Source: Hypericum androsaemum
Lineage: Eukaryota; Streptophyta; Magnoliopsida; Malpighiales; Hypericaceae
Assembly: GCA_963995505.1 (NCBI GenBank)
Contig: OZ023180.1
Coordinates: 15,886,689 to 15,950,688, forward strand
DNA: 64,000 nucleotides
Direction: 5' to 3'
Shown piece by piece: positions 47,149 to 58,002 of this stretch; the first letter of the stretch is position 1, and each line of letters starts with the position of its first letter. Both the position numbers and the translations under genes were made by a program. Under the pieces are notes generated by a model. That model saw nothing but the letters and a program-made list of their open reading frames with translations. It was not told the origin of the DNA and searched no databases.

Positions 47149-47239
47149 ATGGGGCGGTATCTCATCAAGGTGGAGTTTGTTGAAGTTCGGGTGGAGCGTC
47201 ATGGTTCTTCACGGGATGACTTCTCGCCAAGGTGGAGAT
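47149..47239 (+). repeat. Duplicated polypurine-tract region of the nested copia
   Basis: The phrase CAAGGTGGAG(A/T)TTGTTGA appears twice about 67 bp apart (near 47165 and 47228), each preceded by a TTCTTCA(T/C)GGG-like phrase. The second copy directly precedes the LTR and is the functional position. Confidence 0.6.
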
Positions 47240-47625
47240 TGTTGAGTGTGGCGAGCAAGTGGGAGTTGGCGATCGCCAACTTGCTTGCGATCGCAAGTAC
47301 CCAATTACAGAGAATTGGTTTTGCGGGCAACTAGCGATCGCTAGTTAACTGGCGATCGCTAGTCCCTGCCGAACAGTTTTTTCCTGTTTTGACTCGACTC
47401 TTGTTTCGGACTCCTAATTTGACCTAGATAGATTTCTTGTACACCAAGGGTTCGTCTATTATATAAAGACGTGTTACCCTATGGTTAGATATAGCTTTGT
47501 GACTCGGATCCATCAATAAAAGTTCTCCTTTCTCACCGTGGACGTAGGCATTAGGCCGAACCACGTAATTCTCTTGTTCCGTGTTCTTTGTGCGATCTTG
47601 TTCTCTAGTTGCTGAATTCATAACA
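47240..47625 (+). repeat. 3' LTR of the nested copia
   Basis: The LTR starts TGTTGAGTGTGG and ends AATTCATAACA, 386 bp. It contains GCGATCGC palindromes at 47267-47370, a TATATAAAG box near 47460 and copia-typical sequence (CCGTGGACGTAGGC) near 47538. Only one copy is present. Confidence 0.8.
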
Positions 47626-49087
47626 ATTACACGCACAAGCAAATAGTGTAGTATAGTGAGTAAGTAGGGTTTCGAACTGAGGGTTGAACACGAAATCAAC
47701 GCAAGTAATTATGTGAAGCGAGAGAATTAAACGATTGTAGAGATTGAAAAGTAAATAAAACTAGATCGAAAACGCAAATAAAAGACGAGTTATAAATCAA
47801 TGGAGATAAACGAGCACGATACCCTTATGGACTACCCATCTATGTCAAGACTATGGTTTTTATGAAGTTCTAACTAGTACCCGGAGTGTTCTAATGCATC
47901 TCCCTAACGCTTCCGCTCATTAGGGTGACAAAACTAAGCTAGAGTAGTTCATGATTACTAATCAACGCTTCCGCTCATTAATTAGACCAAGAATTAAACT
48001 AAACTCAATTATGAAGTTAACTTCTATCGGGTTATCCCTTAGTATCAAGATTCCTCATTAATACTTTAAGACATGTCAATTGACTCTTCCGTTGATTCTA
48101 ATGCCTTCCGGTCCATTATTATCAACTAAAATCATAATCTAAGTGATCAAGTTAGATTAAGCATTAAGATCATCAATTGACAACTACTACGAAAGATAAT
48201 CAAACCATAGCTAACATAGACGAGTAATCATATAATTAGGGCATCGCACTCGCAAGAGAACTACTCGCTAATCATGTTAACAACGCACAAAAGATTAACG
48301 AAGAACATGATATCAATTAACATAAAAGATAGAGGAAGAAAAAACTTAGTCGTGATGATCAAGCCTTGCCAACTCTTCTCCCCGTAGTTAATTGGAATCG
48401 TCCCTTTATTAAGCTCTAAAGGCTGTTCAAAATATTGCAGTAGTATATCTCAAAAAAACTCCCCGAACCGTATAGGCTATGGCATATATATAGCCACAAG
48501 TCTTTCCCGAAATTGGGAAAACCTAGAGGAGGTTAAGCTAAATTGGAAGTCTTGTCGGTCAAGTAACAATATAAAATATTATAACTTAAGTCCTAAAGCC
48601 GAAACAGGAGGCTAAAAGTCGAATAATTCCTTAAGCGAATCCGAAATCACAATTAAATAGGAAGCCCGACTAAAGCTGCCTTGGGCGAACTAGCAACCGC
48701 TAGTTGACTTGCGGCCGCCAGTTCGCGTCTTCGCAAATCTCTGTAACTCCCGACTAGCGGTCGCCAGTTCACTAGCGACGGGGAGCTCGACTAGCGATCG
48801 CTAGTCAACTGGCGACGGGGAGCTCGACTAGCGATCGCTAGTCAACTGGCGACGGGGAGCTCGATTAGCTTCCCGCCTGCGTCGTTCTTTCGTCCAACCC
48901 TTGATCCACGTGCCCACGAACCGCTCCAAATTCCTAACAAAATATATCACGAACGGTAAAAGCCCACTCCATCATACGAAAGCATTAAAACAACCAAAAA
49001 CTTAATAGAGTGAGAATAAAACAAATGGAACAACGACTTAAATATACAAACTACTTAGCAAATAACTGAGCATTTACACACTCATCA
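47622..49087 (-). repeat. 5' LTR of element B
   Basis: It matches the 3' LTR (34899-36322) end to end except for about nine substitutions, a 5-bp insertion near 47647 and an extra copy of a 37-bp unit near 48788-48860. Its innermost 19 bases are missing at the copia junction. Its outer end ..CATCA abuts the target duplication CCTCA. Confidence 0.95.
48690..48870. repeat. Palindrome cluster with 37-bp tandem units in the 5' LTR
   Basis: Two full tandem copies of a 37-bp unit containing GACTAGCGATCGCTAGTCAA and CTGGCGACGGGGAGCTC lie here. The 3' LTR has only one. Around it are related forms such as CTAGCGGTCGCCAG and TTGCGGCCGCCAG. Confidence 0.9.
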
Positions 49088-49092
49088 CCTCA

Positions 49093-50503
49093 CACTAGAC
49101 TGTCCAAGGTTGCACTTGCGAGCCTCAGATAATAAAATTTTTAACAACTATGGTTAAACTTAATACATACTAAGATATTTAGGTCTATTTCATAATTCTT
49201 CATTGTACTTATCATTAGTGAAATCATAAATTTTATGAGAACTAAAATCTTTTCTTTTGTAAGATATAAAAAATTATTGGACTGAATTAAGAAACATTGA
49301 AGCCCCATTGAGTTTTTTTATCTGTAAATAACAAGAAGAGTTATTACTATTTTTGTTACGAAGTATAAATGACATATTTTAATGCTTTGTAGCACATAAG
49401 ATATATGTTGGTCTATTTTCTTATCTTTTTGTTGAAAGTTAAAATTTTGTATCTCTGAGATAATGAATAGAACTTCTCTTTGAAGGGACTAATTAAATTA
49501 GGCAAAGCTAATCTTTCTTATCAAAAATTAAAAAATTCTTAAAATGCAAGGCATGCTGTGGTTGTGATTATAACTGTGATTGATATACCTTTGACAAATA
49601 TACTTAGCAAAAGTAGATATATTGCAAAATTTCAATAAACGTTCCGAAAAAAACATCATGCTATGTGGGAACACTATCAAAATTTTTTAAAATATACTAA
49701 CTTTTGCTAGGTATATTTTAAAGGTGTATGAATCATAATCATATTTGTCAAAGGTATAAGTAGTTTATAAAGCGTACTCAAAAAGTAATAAAATAATTGA
49801 GTTTTTGTACATGAACTAAATACTTTGGTACTAATAATGATTTGGCAAATTCAACTCCTAACATGTAAGAAGTTTTAAGTAGTTAATATAATAGATAACA
49901 ATAACACATTCAAATATTACCATATATTTTGTTAGATGCACATATTTTAAAACACTTACAAATATAGGTTAACAATATTTTATGTGTTAATATGCTCTTA
50001 TTTCAAAGCAATTAATCATATCATGGTTTTTCATTCTCCTAAAAAATAATCTATACTTAAATGTAGACAAATGCAATTGAGAATTTTCATAAGAAATTGC
50101 AATAATTATATTTACATAGCTTTGCACAAAGTATATTATGGCATGGTTAAATATGGTAATTAGTTTTAATATGCCAGCCGCCATTGAAATGCCTAACAGA
50201 ACTGATAAAGAAATTTCAGCAAGTTAGATTGTTTTTTGGGTGGGGTCTAGTTGGTTTTTTGTTCCAACCAACTGGGAGATCTTTATGTCAGGTTCTGAGT
50301 ATTACTATATTATTACAACTAGTTCTATAGCTAGAAGCTGTAGGTGGGTAATGTTGGTTCTTTTTTTATTAATGGTTTTTGTTCAGGTAATGCAAACTTC
50401 ACGCATTAATGTGCCTTTTTTGTTGGAAAAAAAATGGTAAATATCATAATCAAATTAATTATTACAGAAATTCAAATTAACTCTATATATACAATTGTTT
50501 TAG
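49093..50503 (+). other. Remainder of neprosin intron 4
   Basis: AT-rich intron DNA without a gene. Together with 34463-34879 it gives the pre-insertion intron of about 1.8 kb. Short open frames here have no protein-like composition. Confidence 0.6.
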
Positions 50504-51684
50504 GTGAACCCAAAACTTTATGGTGATAACAAAGTTCGATTGACGGCGTTCTGGGATTTGGGAAGAGATGCCTCATTCGGTTGCTACAACACATTATGTC
50601 CAGGATTTGTGCAAATAAATCAAGACCTCCATTTAGGCATAATATTCTCAACCGTGTCAAGTCCACAAGTGCAATATGAAATCAAATTATCAATAGGCCA
50701 GGTAAATTATACCGAAAAATAATTTATATATGAACTACCATATTAATTTTTTTTATTATGATCACTATTTTGAGTTCCCGAATTTGTCAAATCTTTATGA
50801 ACAATTAAATCTAAAATACTGTAATAAATTAGAATTAGACCGGAATGACATCAAGTTGATTAATTTCTTTACTAGTATTTTCTTCCTCGTAAAAGGTCAT
50901 GTCTTGATATAAGTTGATTAATTTACTATCTTTTAAATTTCTATAATTATATTATTTATTAAGTAACACCATATGTCCAACAAGATTAACCTTTCTTTTA
51001 GTTAAATCTAAACATTAACGTCATCACGTAAAATTTTCTGGTGACATTAGATGAGAGATGAAAAGTTGGTAAAGATGTATGTCTTCCAAAACAAGAACTA
51101 ATTATTTTAAAATATATATTACAAATATTTACGACACAAAAGAGCTACATTTTTTCAATTATTTCTTTCTTGCATTGATATTATGGATGGGCTAATAGAC
51201 AAAATAGAAAGAATATGTTTAAGAATAAGAAGAGTGAGTAATTCAAATATTTTTTTGATATAAAGTAATTCTCATCATACTTGGCTCCATAATTTTGTTT
51301 CAACTCGTGTAGGATATTGTATCGGGTAATTGGTGGTTGGTGTACGGTGTTCAAAATATTGGCTATTGGCCAAAAGAATCATTTAGCGGATTGAATAACG
51401 GAGTTAGTCTTCTTTCATTTGGTGGAGTAACTCATGCACCATTTTTTCAATCTAGTCCACCCATGGGGAGAGGAACATTTGCTACTTATGACAGTAAAAC
51501 TTCCTCAATTTTTCGAAAAATTCAGACCGTTGATGAGAATTACCATGTCGTCGATATAGATTATTCAAAGACGAAATTATATACTGACTATAAAAAATGT
51601 TATAGTATACTTCGTTGGGACTACGATCCGTCAAATGGAGCAGTGATTTCTTATGGTGGTCCAGGTGGAGATTGTGGACCATAG
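50504..51684 (+). CDS. Neprosin-family protein, exons 5-6
   Basis: Exon 5 (50504-50701) follows TTGTTTTAG and encodes VNPKLYGDNKVRLTAFWDLG and the family motif GCYNTLCPGFVQINQ; it ends at CAG|GTAAAT. Exon 6 (51313-51684) follows CGTGTAG and encodes GNWWLVYGVQNIGYWPKESF, LLSFGGVTHAP and the family ending SYGGPGGDCGP, then TAG. The paired cysteines and the GGPGG ending are complete, so the protein is not truncated. No stop or frameshift is seen in any exon. Intact exons on both sides of a 14-kb insertion suggest either continued function with splicing across 16 kb or a very recent insertion. Confidence 0.85.
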
Positions 51685-52200
51685 ATAATATTTTATTTTT
51701 TATTTGTGAGGGATATATGTAATAATGGCCTATATGGTATTATAAAAGAAATCGTGTCTGGCTTTGTAATGCCATTGCATCAACTTTTACTAAATTTATT
51801 ATTTTAGTAACCTTCTTGCGGTCAAAGTAATTCACAAATACTCACGTAATTGGAAAATAGAAAGTGGACATCTTCTATTTATCCTATTTTGATCAAGACC
51901 AAACTATAATTTCAAAACAGAGAAAATACCACGGCATGTTGTCAAAACATTTATGATCATGTATTGGGGAACACCTATTGTGAAAAACAGGTACAATCCC
52001 AAATCATTTTTTTCGTTTTCAAGAATCATAGGCACAAATGCAATGAAATCGAAACAACAGCAAGCTTATTTCGATAGAAATCGACTAGTATCGATGGATT
52101 ATTCAAAGATCAGTTTATGTTGAGATATCACTGATTTGATAATGCCACGATATGTTGTCCAGCTTCTTGATGTAGGTAGACTTGAACTTTTTTCTGCGGA
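51685..52200. other. 3' flank of the neprosin-family gene
   Basis: AT-rich DNA with several AATAAT- and TTTATT-type signals soon after the stop, suitable for polyadenylation. No gene is seen. Confidence 0.4.
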
Positions 52201-52204
52201 AGAG

Positions 52205-52823
52205 TCTATTTGATCATGTCCTGGTGGTTTCTATTTGCTAGTGCTATTTGAACCAGGCTTTTTTGTGTGAAAGTTTTGCGGAGCCTTATTTGGCGGTGAT
52301 GCGTTTGCAGTTTAGTCCACAACTTCATGTTCTTTGGATGATTGCATTTGTGTCGTGCGCTTAGGTTCTCTGGACTTCTAAGAATAATAGAATTTTTTAT
52401 AATCTCACCCCTAATTTCCATTTGATTGTTCATCTTGATGTATAACTCTTAGGAGGATCTGTTGTGGCTTTCGGCATTTTAGGCTTAGGGTTTTCTGGGT
52501 CAAACGCCTCACGTTAATGAGATTCACTGCCATTGTCCTCTGCCGGGTTGGATGAAGTGTAATATTGATGGTAGTTCTCCTCTGCCGGGTTGGATGAAGT
52601 ATAATATTGATGGTAGTTCTCGGGGAACCCCAGGGGGTTTCCACTAGACTGGTGTGTTTCGTAACTATCAGGAAAAGTTCATGGATATTTTGACAATCGT
52701 TTGGGTATTTCCTATGCTTCTGACGCTGAATTGGATGCGGCTTTGTCCGCAGTTGAAATGAAATTGCGCATGATAGGGGTTTGGTGCAGGTTCTTAGGAA
52801 GCTTGGTGACATGGATTTTCGAG
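52205..52823 (+). pseudogene. LINE zf-RVT/RNase H remnant
   Basis: Plus-strand frames around 52540-52790 encode LPGWMKCNIDGSS, repeated once as LPGWMKYNIDGSSRGTPGG, then TGVFRNYQEKF and GISYASDAELDAALSAVEMK with frame changes. This is the same RNase H type as at 12536-13030. The repeat arises from a perfect-register 42-bp tandem duplication (52537-52578 and 52579-52620). The fold-back element at 52824 cuts the fragment off at its right end. Confidence 0.7.
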
Positions 52824-53788
52824 AAATTTTATGGTAGATCCTTTGGTCACAATCCACCAATCTTATATTGACACGTGGATTAGCTACTTATTAATTAAAT
52901 AGTTGACTAGGATAGATAAATATGAAAACTGAATCAAAAATTATTGTGATAATATCTTTAAAAAATCATTTACAAATAGTCCAATTTAATAACAACCATG
53001 AATTAATTTTTGTGGAATCTGCCAAAAAAATCTAAATAGTAGCAAATAATATTTTTGGAATTTGTCGAAAATTCTCAATAAAAAATTCTAAACTCAATAA
53101 AAACAGCAGTGGATTTCATATCATCTTCTTAAATCGTTAAAACTTTTTTTTAATGGTATTATGCTTCCCGACCCCGATGCTATTCCATTTAATATAAAAC
53201 TCATTACAAGATTCAACCAAAATATAACAGGGGGAAAGCGATTCCAGTCTATATCAAAATAACATCAAGATTGTGTTTCCGGAGGAAAGCCGAGATTGGG
53301 CATAGCGAGAGGATTGTGCGATTAGGCAGAGTTTTTTTTATCAACAATCGAGTTTACTAATCAGAAATTACTAGCGATATCAATGTGAAAATGAGATTTT
53401 TTTGTTTTGGGGATGGAAAGAGATTTTTTCATGTAGAGAATTAATAAGGCCGGCGACATAAAACTTCGTTAGAAATTTTTTTTTCATGTTTAGAATTTTT
53501 TTATTGAGAATTTTTAGCAATCTCCAAAAATATTATTTGCTACTGTTTTTTATTTTTTCGGCACAGTCCACAAAAATTAATTCATGGTTATTGTTATTAA
53601 ATTGGACTATTTTTCAATTACAGAATTTGATTAGGAAACGATTTTTAAAGATATTATCACAATAATCTCTAATTTAATTTCCATATTTATCTATTCTAAT
53701 AAACTATTTAATTAATAAGTAGCTAATCTATATGTCAATAGGAGATTGGTGAATCTATACCAAATAAAAAGAGAGTCCACCATAAAAA
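52824..53788. mobile_element. Fold-back, Mutator-like element M5
   Basis: Inverted arms of about 270-300 bp (52824-53095 and about 53490-53788) share phrases such as TTAATTAAATAGTT, AAATTGGACTATTT and ATTATTTGCTACT. Candidate 9-bp flanks are ATTTTCGAG and AATTTCGAG, one mismatch apart. The centre (53100-53480) holds no gene. It is inserted in the LINE remnant to its left. Confidence 0.7.
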
Positions 53789-53797
53789 AATTTCGAG

Positions 53798-54552
53798 TCA
53801 ATCCCATCTCTCTATTTTAATAAATCCATCCTCGAACTATCACACTAAAGAATTAAATTTAATTAAAATACAAGCCTAGGAGACATGTTGTATACCTGGG
53901 TCTTTAGCGGAGACGACACCGCCGCCTGCCGATCTGGGTCTCCTGTAACAGCTTCGTATCTCATTCAGGGCCCTTTGCCATAACTCCGTTATCTTAATTC
54001 TAATTTTGCAATTTCTTCTAATTTTCTTATGGCGTTTTCTGGAAGGTAACAAATTAGTAATATAACAGAATCAGAATCAGATATATACTCACAGACGAAG
54101 AACGCACTGGCGGTGGGGCTGGTAAACAGGTCGTCGGACGAAAGTCGTTGTTTCCATGGGCAGGGACGAGGTGACCGCAGATGTTTTGAAGGCAATGTTG
54201 CGAGGACAATTTCTTATCTTTCTGACCCATTACTTCCGCCATATTAAAGAAAATAAATAAACGAACTTCTTTTAATAAATCACTCAAAAAGAAAAGAAAA
54301 ATAGTACATCAATTTCCACACTCCTCATGGGACTTCCATACCTAAGTTGTCCCATAGTGAAAACTTGGATCTAATCGAGACTAAAGCAGGTAAAAGAAGG
54401 GAAGAAGAATATGTAGAGTTTCGGTGGACGAGAGAGAAATCATCTCTGGGTTTTAGATAAAATTTATGTACGGTTGCTTTAAAGGTGTGAGGCAAAAATA
54501 TATACACCTTTTACAAAAAGAATTTTTGGTGTGGACCACGACCACCAATTTT
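53798..54552. other. Intergenic DNA left of the copia pseudogene
   Basis: No supported gene. The part 54300-54550 may be the 3' end or an LTR relic of the copia element to the right, with TATATATTTTTGCC and other LTR-like words on the minus strand, but no second copy was found to prove it. Confidence 0.35.
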
Positions 54553-56590
54553 CTATCCTTCCCGAGTACCAAACGACTTGTCGTTCATAGCTTTCACCAG
54601 CAGCTGACAAGTCCCATTTAACACGCCCCCACAATTTGGAATGTGTATGTCACACATTCGCAATAAAAACTGATGGCGTCGCGTAAGCATTGGCTTGGTA
54701 AGGAGGTCCGCGGGCTGCTCTTCCGTGGGAACATGAAATAGCTTGAGCTCACCAGATTGTATCTTTTCACGAACGAAATGACAGTCTATTTCAATGTGCT
54801 TCGTTCGTTTGTGAAAGAAGGAATTTTCTGCGATGTATATTGCGGACTGGCTATCGCAAAACCCCAGGCTCGGACCAGGTAGAAGCGAATGGAGATCATT
54901 AAGTAGGTACCTCAACCATTGCAACTCACTAGTGAGGACAGCAAACGCCCTATATTCAGCCTCAGAAGATGAACGGGAGACAGTAGGTTGCTTCTTTGAT
55001 CTCCAGGACACAAGGAAATCACCAAGGAATACCGTGAATCCAGTAATAGACCTTCGTGAGTCAGAGCAGGTACCATAATTACTGTCACAAAAGGCCTTTA
55101 AACGCATATCAGCAACTGATGAATATAAAAGACCATAACCTGGGCAGCCTTTGAGATAGCGAAGTAAACGACATGCTACTTTCAGATGAATATCAGTGGG
55201 AGCAGACATGAACTGACTTAATTGTTGAACTAGATAGCTAATGTCAGGTCGTGTGTTTGTTAAATATAAAAGGCGGCCGACCAGTTGACGATATGTTGAG
55301 GAATTGATTGAGAGATCAAGAGAAAGATCAACATCATCATCATCTGGGTCAGGAATAATAGGGGTATCAGATGACACAGTGGCAGCAAGAGAATCCAGAA
55401 GAACACCATCAGTGTTGTTAAGATGCAGGTTATATTCCATTGGTGTAGCAAGGGGCTTGCAATCAATATAACCTGTATCAGCCAATAATTGTAGTGTGTA
55501 TTTCTTCTGACTTAGATGTAAACCATGAGAATTATGAGCTATTTCCAATCCAAGAAAATATTTTAAAGAGCCAAGATCCTTTAACTTAAATTGAGTATGT
55601 AGATAGGTCTTGACAGAGTCAATAACTGAAGAATCACTGCCTGTAATGACTATGTCATCTACATAGACCAAGAGTGCCACAAAAAACTGAGCTGTAGATT
55701 TTGTAAATAATGATTGATCAGATTGTGACTGTGTAAAACCATCTTGAAGCAAAGCAGATGTTAGTTTTGCAAACCACTGACGAGTGCTATGCTGTAAGAT
55801 CTGTAACTTATCTGCAGGAAGATGTCCTAATCGGGTATGCCATAAATCAAAATGGTTGTGGATGAGTTGAAGTGTGTTTGCCGAGGGATGAGGTCCAAGT
55901 ATGGATGTCGTCGGATGCTCTGCTTCAATGATATACAACCCATTTTCTTCCTTGGCTTTACCAATCATTCTCAAAGTGAGGGGATCCTGTATGAAACAAC
56001 AAGCAAGCTGAAAGTTAAGTGATAAAGAACGAGCTCTAAGCAACTTACGGACTGAAATGAGGTTAAAACTAAAAGAGGGAACATGCAGAACATTTGTCAA
56101 TACTAAATCTGAGTTTAATTGAATTGTGCCTATGTGTTGTGCTTGTGCAAAGTGTCCATTTGGAAGACCAATATGAACATGAGACAATGGTGAGAATGAC
56201 ATAAAAGAATTCAGACAACAAGAAATATGGTCAGTGGCGCCGAAATCTAAGATCCACTTACCATTAAAGGAGGAAAAAGAGGACAATGACAAGGCAGAAT
56301 GATCCTTACCAGACATATGCATGACATTATTAGAAAAGGAAGAAGATGTATGATCAGAACTAGTGACAGCTATTGAAGCAATTAATAACTGTTGGAGGAA
56401 CATGAGCATTGTTGGATGGTGCAGCATGTTGCACAATAGCCAATAAACCATTATATTGGTCAGAGGTCAAGCAAAGTTTGTTTAGTTCATTTGCCAAGTT
56501 CGTAGACTCAATGGAATGTGCCTGGGGAGCCATAAAGAGAAGCGCAAGTATGAAAGTGATGAATTTGTGTTTTGGCCAAAGTTTGAAGAT
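54553..56590 (-). pseudogene. Copia Gag-Pol pseudogene with an in-frame internal deletion
   Basis: The minus-strand frame 54553-56451 has 632 codons. It contains the protease active site WILDFGATDHISC (residues 66-78), a gag-pre-integrase segment (HFDLWHTRLGHLPADKLQIL), and then at about residue 222 (near 55785) jumps directly to the RT palm (QWFAKLTSALLQDGFTQSQS, YVDDIVITGSD). RNase H follows with AFCDSNYGTC, RSSSEAEYRAFA, EIDCHFVREKI and PADLLTKPML. The entire integrase and the RT fingers are missing, yet the frame is kept. A gag piece beginning MAPQAHSIESTNLANELN lies at about 56360-56530 in another frame. No flanking LTR pair is evident. Confidence 0.85.
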
Positions 56591-56914
56591 GGAGTTAAAG
56601 AATATAAAGGGGGTATTTTGGTCTTTTTAGGTGGTCATTCACCAGAGAATATCGAATATTCCAGGCATAGTGACCCGAAAGTATAATTTTCCCAAACTAG
56701 AGGGGTAACATAATCGATTTTTCAAAATAGAGTGGCCCGAGAGCACATAAAAGAAAATATGGGGGACTGGAGTGTAATTTTACCTAAATTGTTTCTCAAA
56801 TTTGTAAAATATGTAAAACAATATGTAATTACTTTGAAGAAGTCACTTTAATGCAAGTTTAGCCAAGGTTTCATATTATGACTTTTAAAATACTTAGTTA
56901 TTGCCTAGTATTAT
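56591..56914. other. Intergenic DNA, no gene seen
   Basis: AT-rich sequence between the copia pseudogene and element M3. No repeat structure stands out. Confidence 0.4.
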
Positions 56915-56923
56915 TTTTAATTT

Positions 56924-57992
56924 GAGAAAATTACCTTTAGGTCCCTGGTATTTGCTTAAATCACTATTTTAGTCCCTGCTGTTTAGAAATCGAAACTTCA
57001 GTCCCCCTAGTTTACTTTTATTGAACTCTCAGGTTCCTATCGGGTCCGCTGCTGATGTCATCGGTCAACATACATTTTTTTATGACCATTATACCCCTTC
57101 AAAATTTTAAAAGAAAGAAAAAAGACCATATTTTCTATTGCATGTTCATCTTCTTCCCTGGAATCAAATTAATTAAAATTTAAAATCAACAATTGCTTCC
57201 TGGGTTTCGTGATTTGGTTGCTCAAGAAGTCAATTTTTAGGTGAGGGCAGTGGCCAGAGCCTTGATCGGTCGTTTTAGCTTCGTCACAAACCAGACCTAT
57301 ACCCGCTTCTCCTCTCCTTCGACTTTCATGCCTACCCCTTTCTCGAGCTCAATTAATTAACAAAAATAATTAATTAAGTAGAGGAAGAGATGAGATTGAG
57401 TTGTTAGGGTTTAGCAACCGGAGGCCTGAACCCGCTTCTCCTCTACTTCGACCTAAAACTGCTTCTCCTCTCCTTCGGCCCCTCACCCCTATTCTCTGGT
57501 CTGGGCAAACAAAACAGAACATTTCGATGGGGCTTCCCTCGTTGATTTTCTTCTGAGGCGGAAATGATGGGGCTTCTTGAATCCTCTGGTTGTCGGGGCC
57601 GACTTCCTGGCCGCCAGTGGACTTCCTTGCAGTTTACTTGGTGCGGGCCATTTCGATTTGGAAGGATTGAAGCTTGTTAGTTTTCTTTCAATTTGGGTCT
57701 CATGAATGCCGTCGCTTGAAAGAGTCGGAGTTGAGGTTGAATCGATATTTTTTTTAAGAATTGAATCGTTGTTGAAGGTTGAATCAATGTTGAAGGTTGA
57801 AGAACAAGTTTTTTGTTTTTTTTATTGTGAGGGTATAATTGTCTTTTTTTGAAGTAAATCGAATGATAACGTCAGCGAGGGACCTTAGAGTTCAATAAAA
57901 ACAAACTAAGGGGATCAAAGTTTTGATTTTGAAACAGCAAGGACTAAAATAGTAATTTAAGTAAATACCAGGGACCTGAGGGCAATTTACTC
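56924..57992. mobile_element. Mutator-like element M3
   Basis: Long inverted arms (about 130 bp: 56924-57055 and about 57865-57992) share AGGTCCCTGGTATTT and ACTATTTTAGTCC. They are flanked by a perfect 9-bp duplication TTTTAATTT (56915-56923 and 57993-58001). There is no transposase. The interior includes imperfect direct repeats of CCCGCTTCTCCTCT (near 57302, 57429 and 57462) but no recognised gene fragment. Confidence 0.85.
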
Positions 57993-58002
57993 TTTTAATT
58001 TT

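Larger units (their letters stand above)
45356..47625 (+). mobile_element. 5'-truncated, internally rearranged copia element nested in element B
   Basis: Within the 5' end of gypsy element B lies a plus-strand copia fragment. Its 5' LTR and leader are missing and it starts in the gag coding region, directly joined to the gypsy primer region (GGCGC at 45351-45355). Its 3' end is complete, with a PPT (AAGGTGGAGAT, 47229-47239) and a 3' LTR (47240-47625) ending CATAACA. Gypsy LTR sequence resumes there. The gypsy LTR has lost its inner 19 bases. The likely history is a copia insertion into the gypsy LTR end, followed by a deletion of the copia 5' part plus the adjoining gypsy bases. Confidence 0.85.
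34880..49087 (-). mobile_element. Athila-like Ty3/gypsy element B inserted in neprosin intron 4
   Basis: A 14.2-kb element lies antisense to the host gene. The outer LTR ends read TGATG...CATCA, and the flanks are the identical 5-mers CCTCA (34875-34879 and 49088-49092). This proves a single integration event. From right to left it contains a 5' LTR (47622-49087, missing its last 19 bases), a nested copia fragment (45356-47625), part of the primer site, gag, protease-RT-RNase H, integrase, a third ORF, a purine-rich tract and the 3' LTR (34880-36322). The shared LTR parts differ by about nine substitutions and two indels (5 and 37 bp), so the insertion is young. The coding regions nevertheless carry at least four stops. 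Confidence 0.95.
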
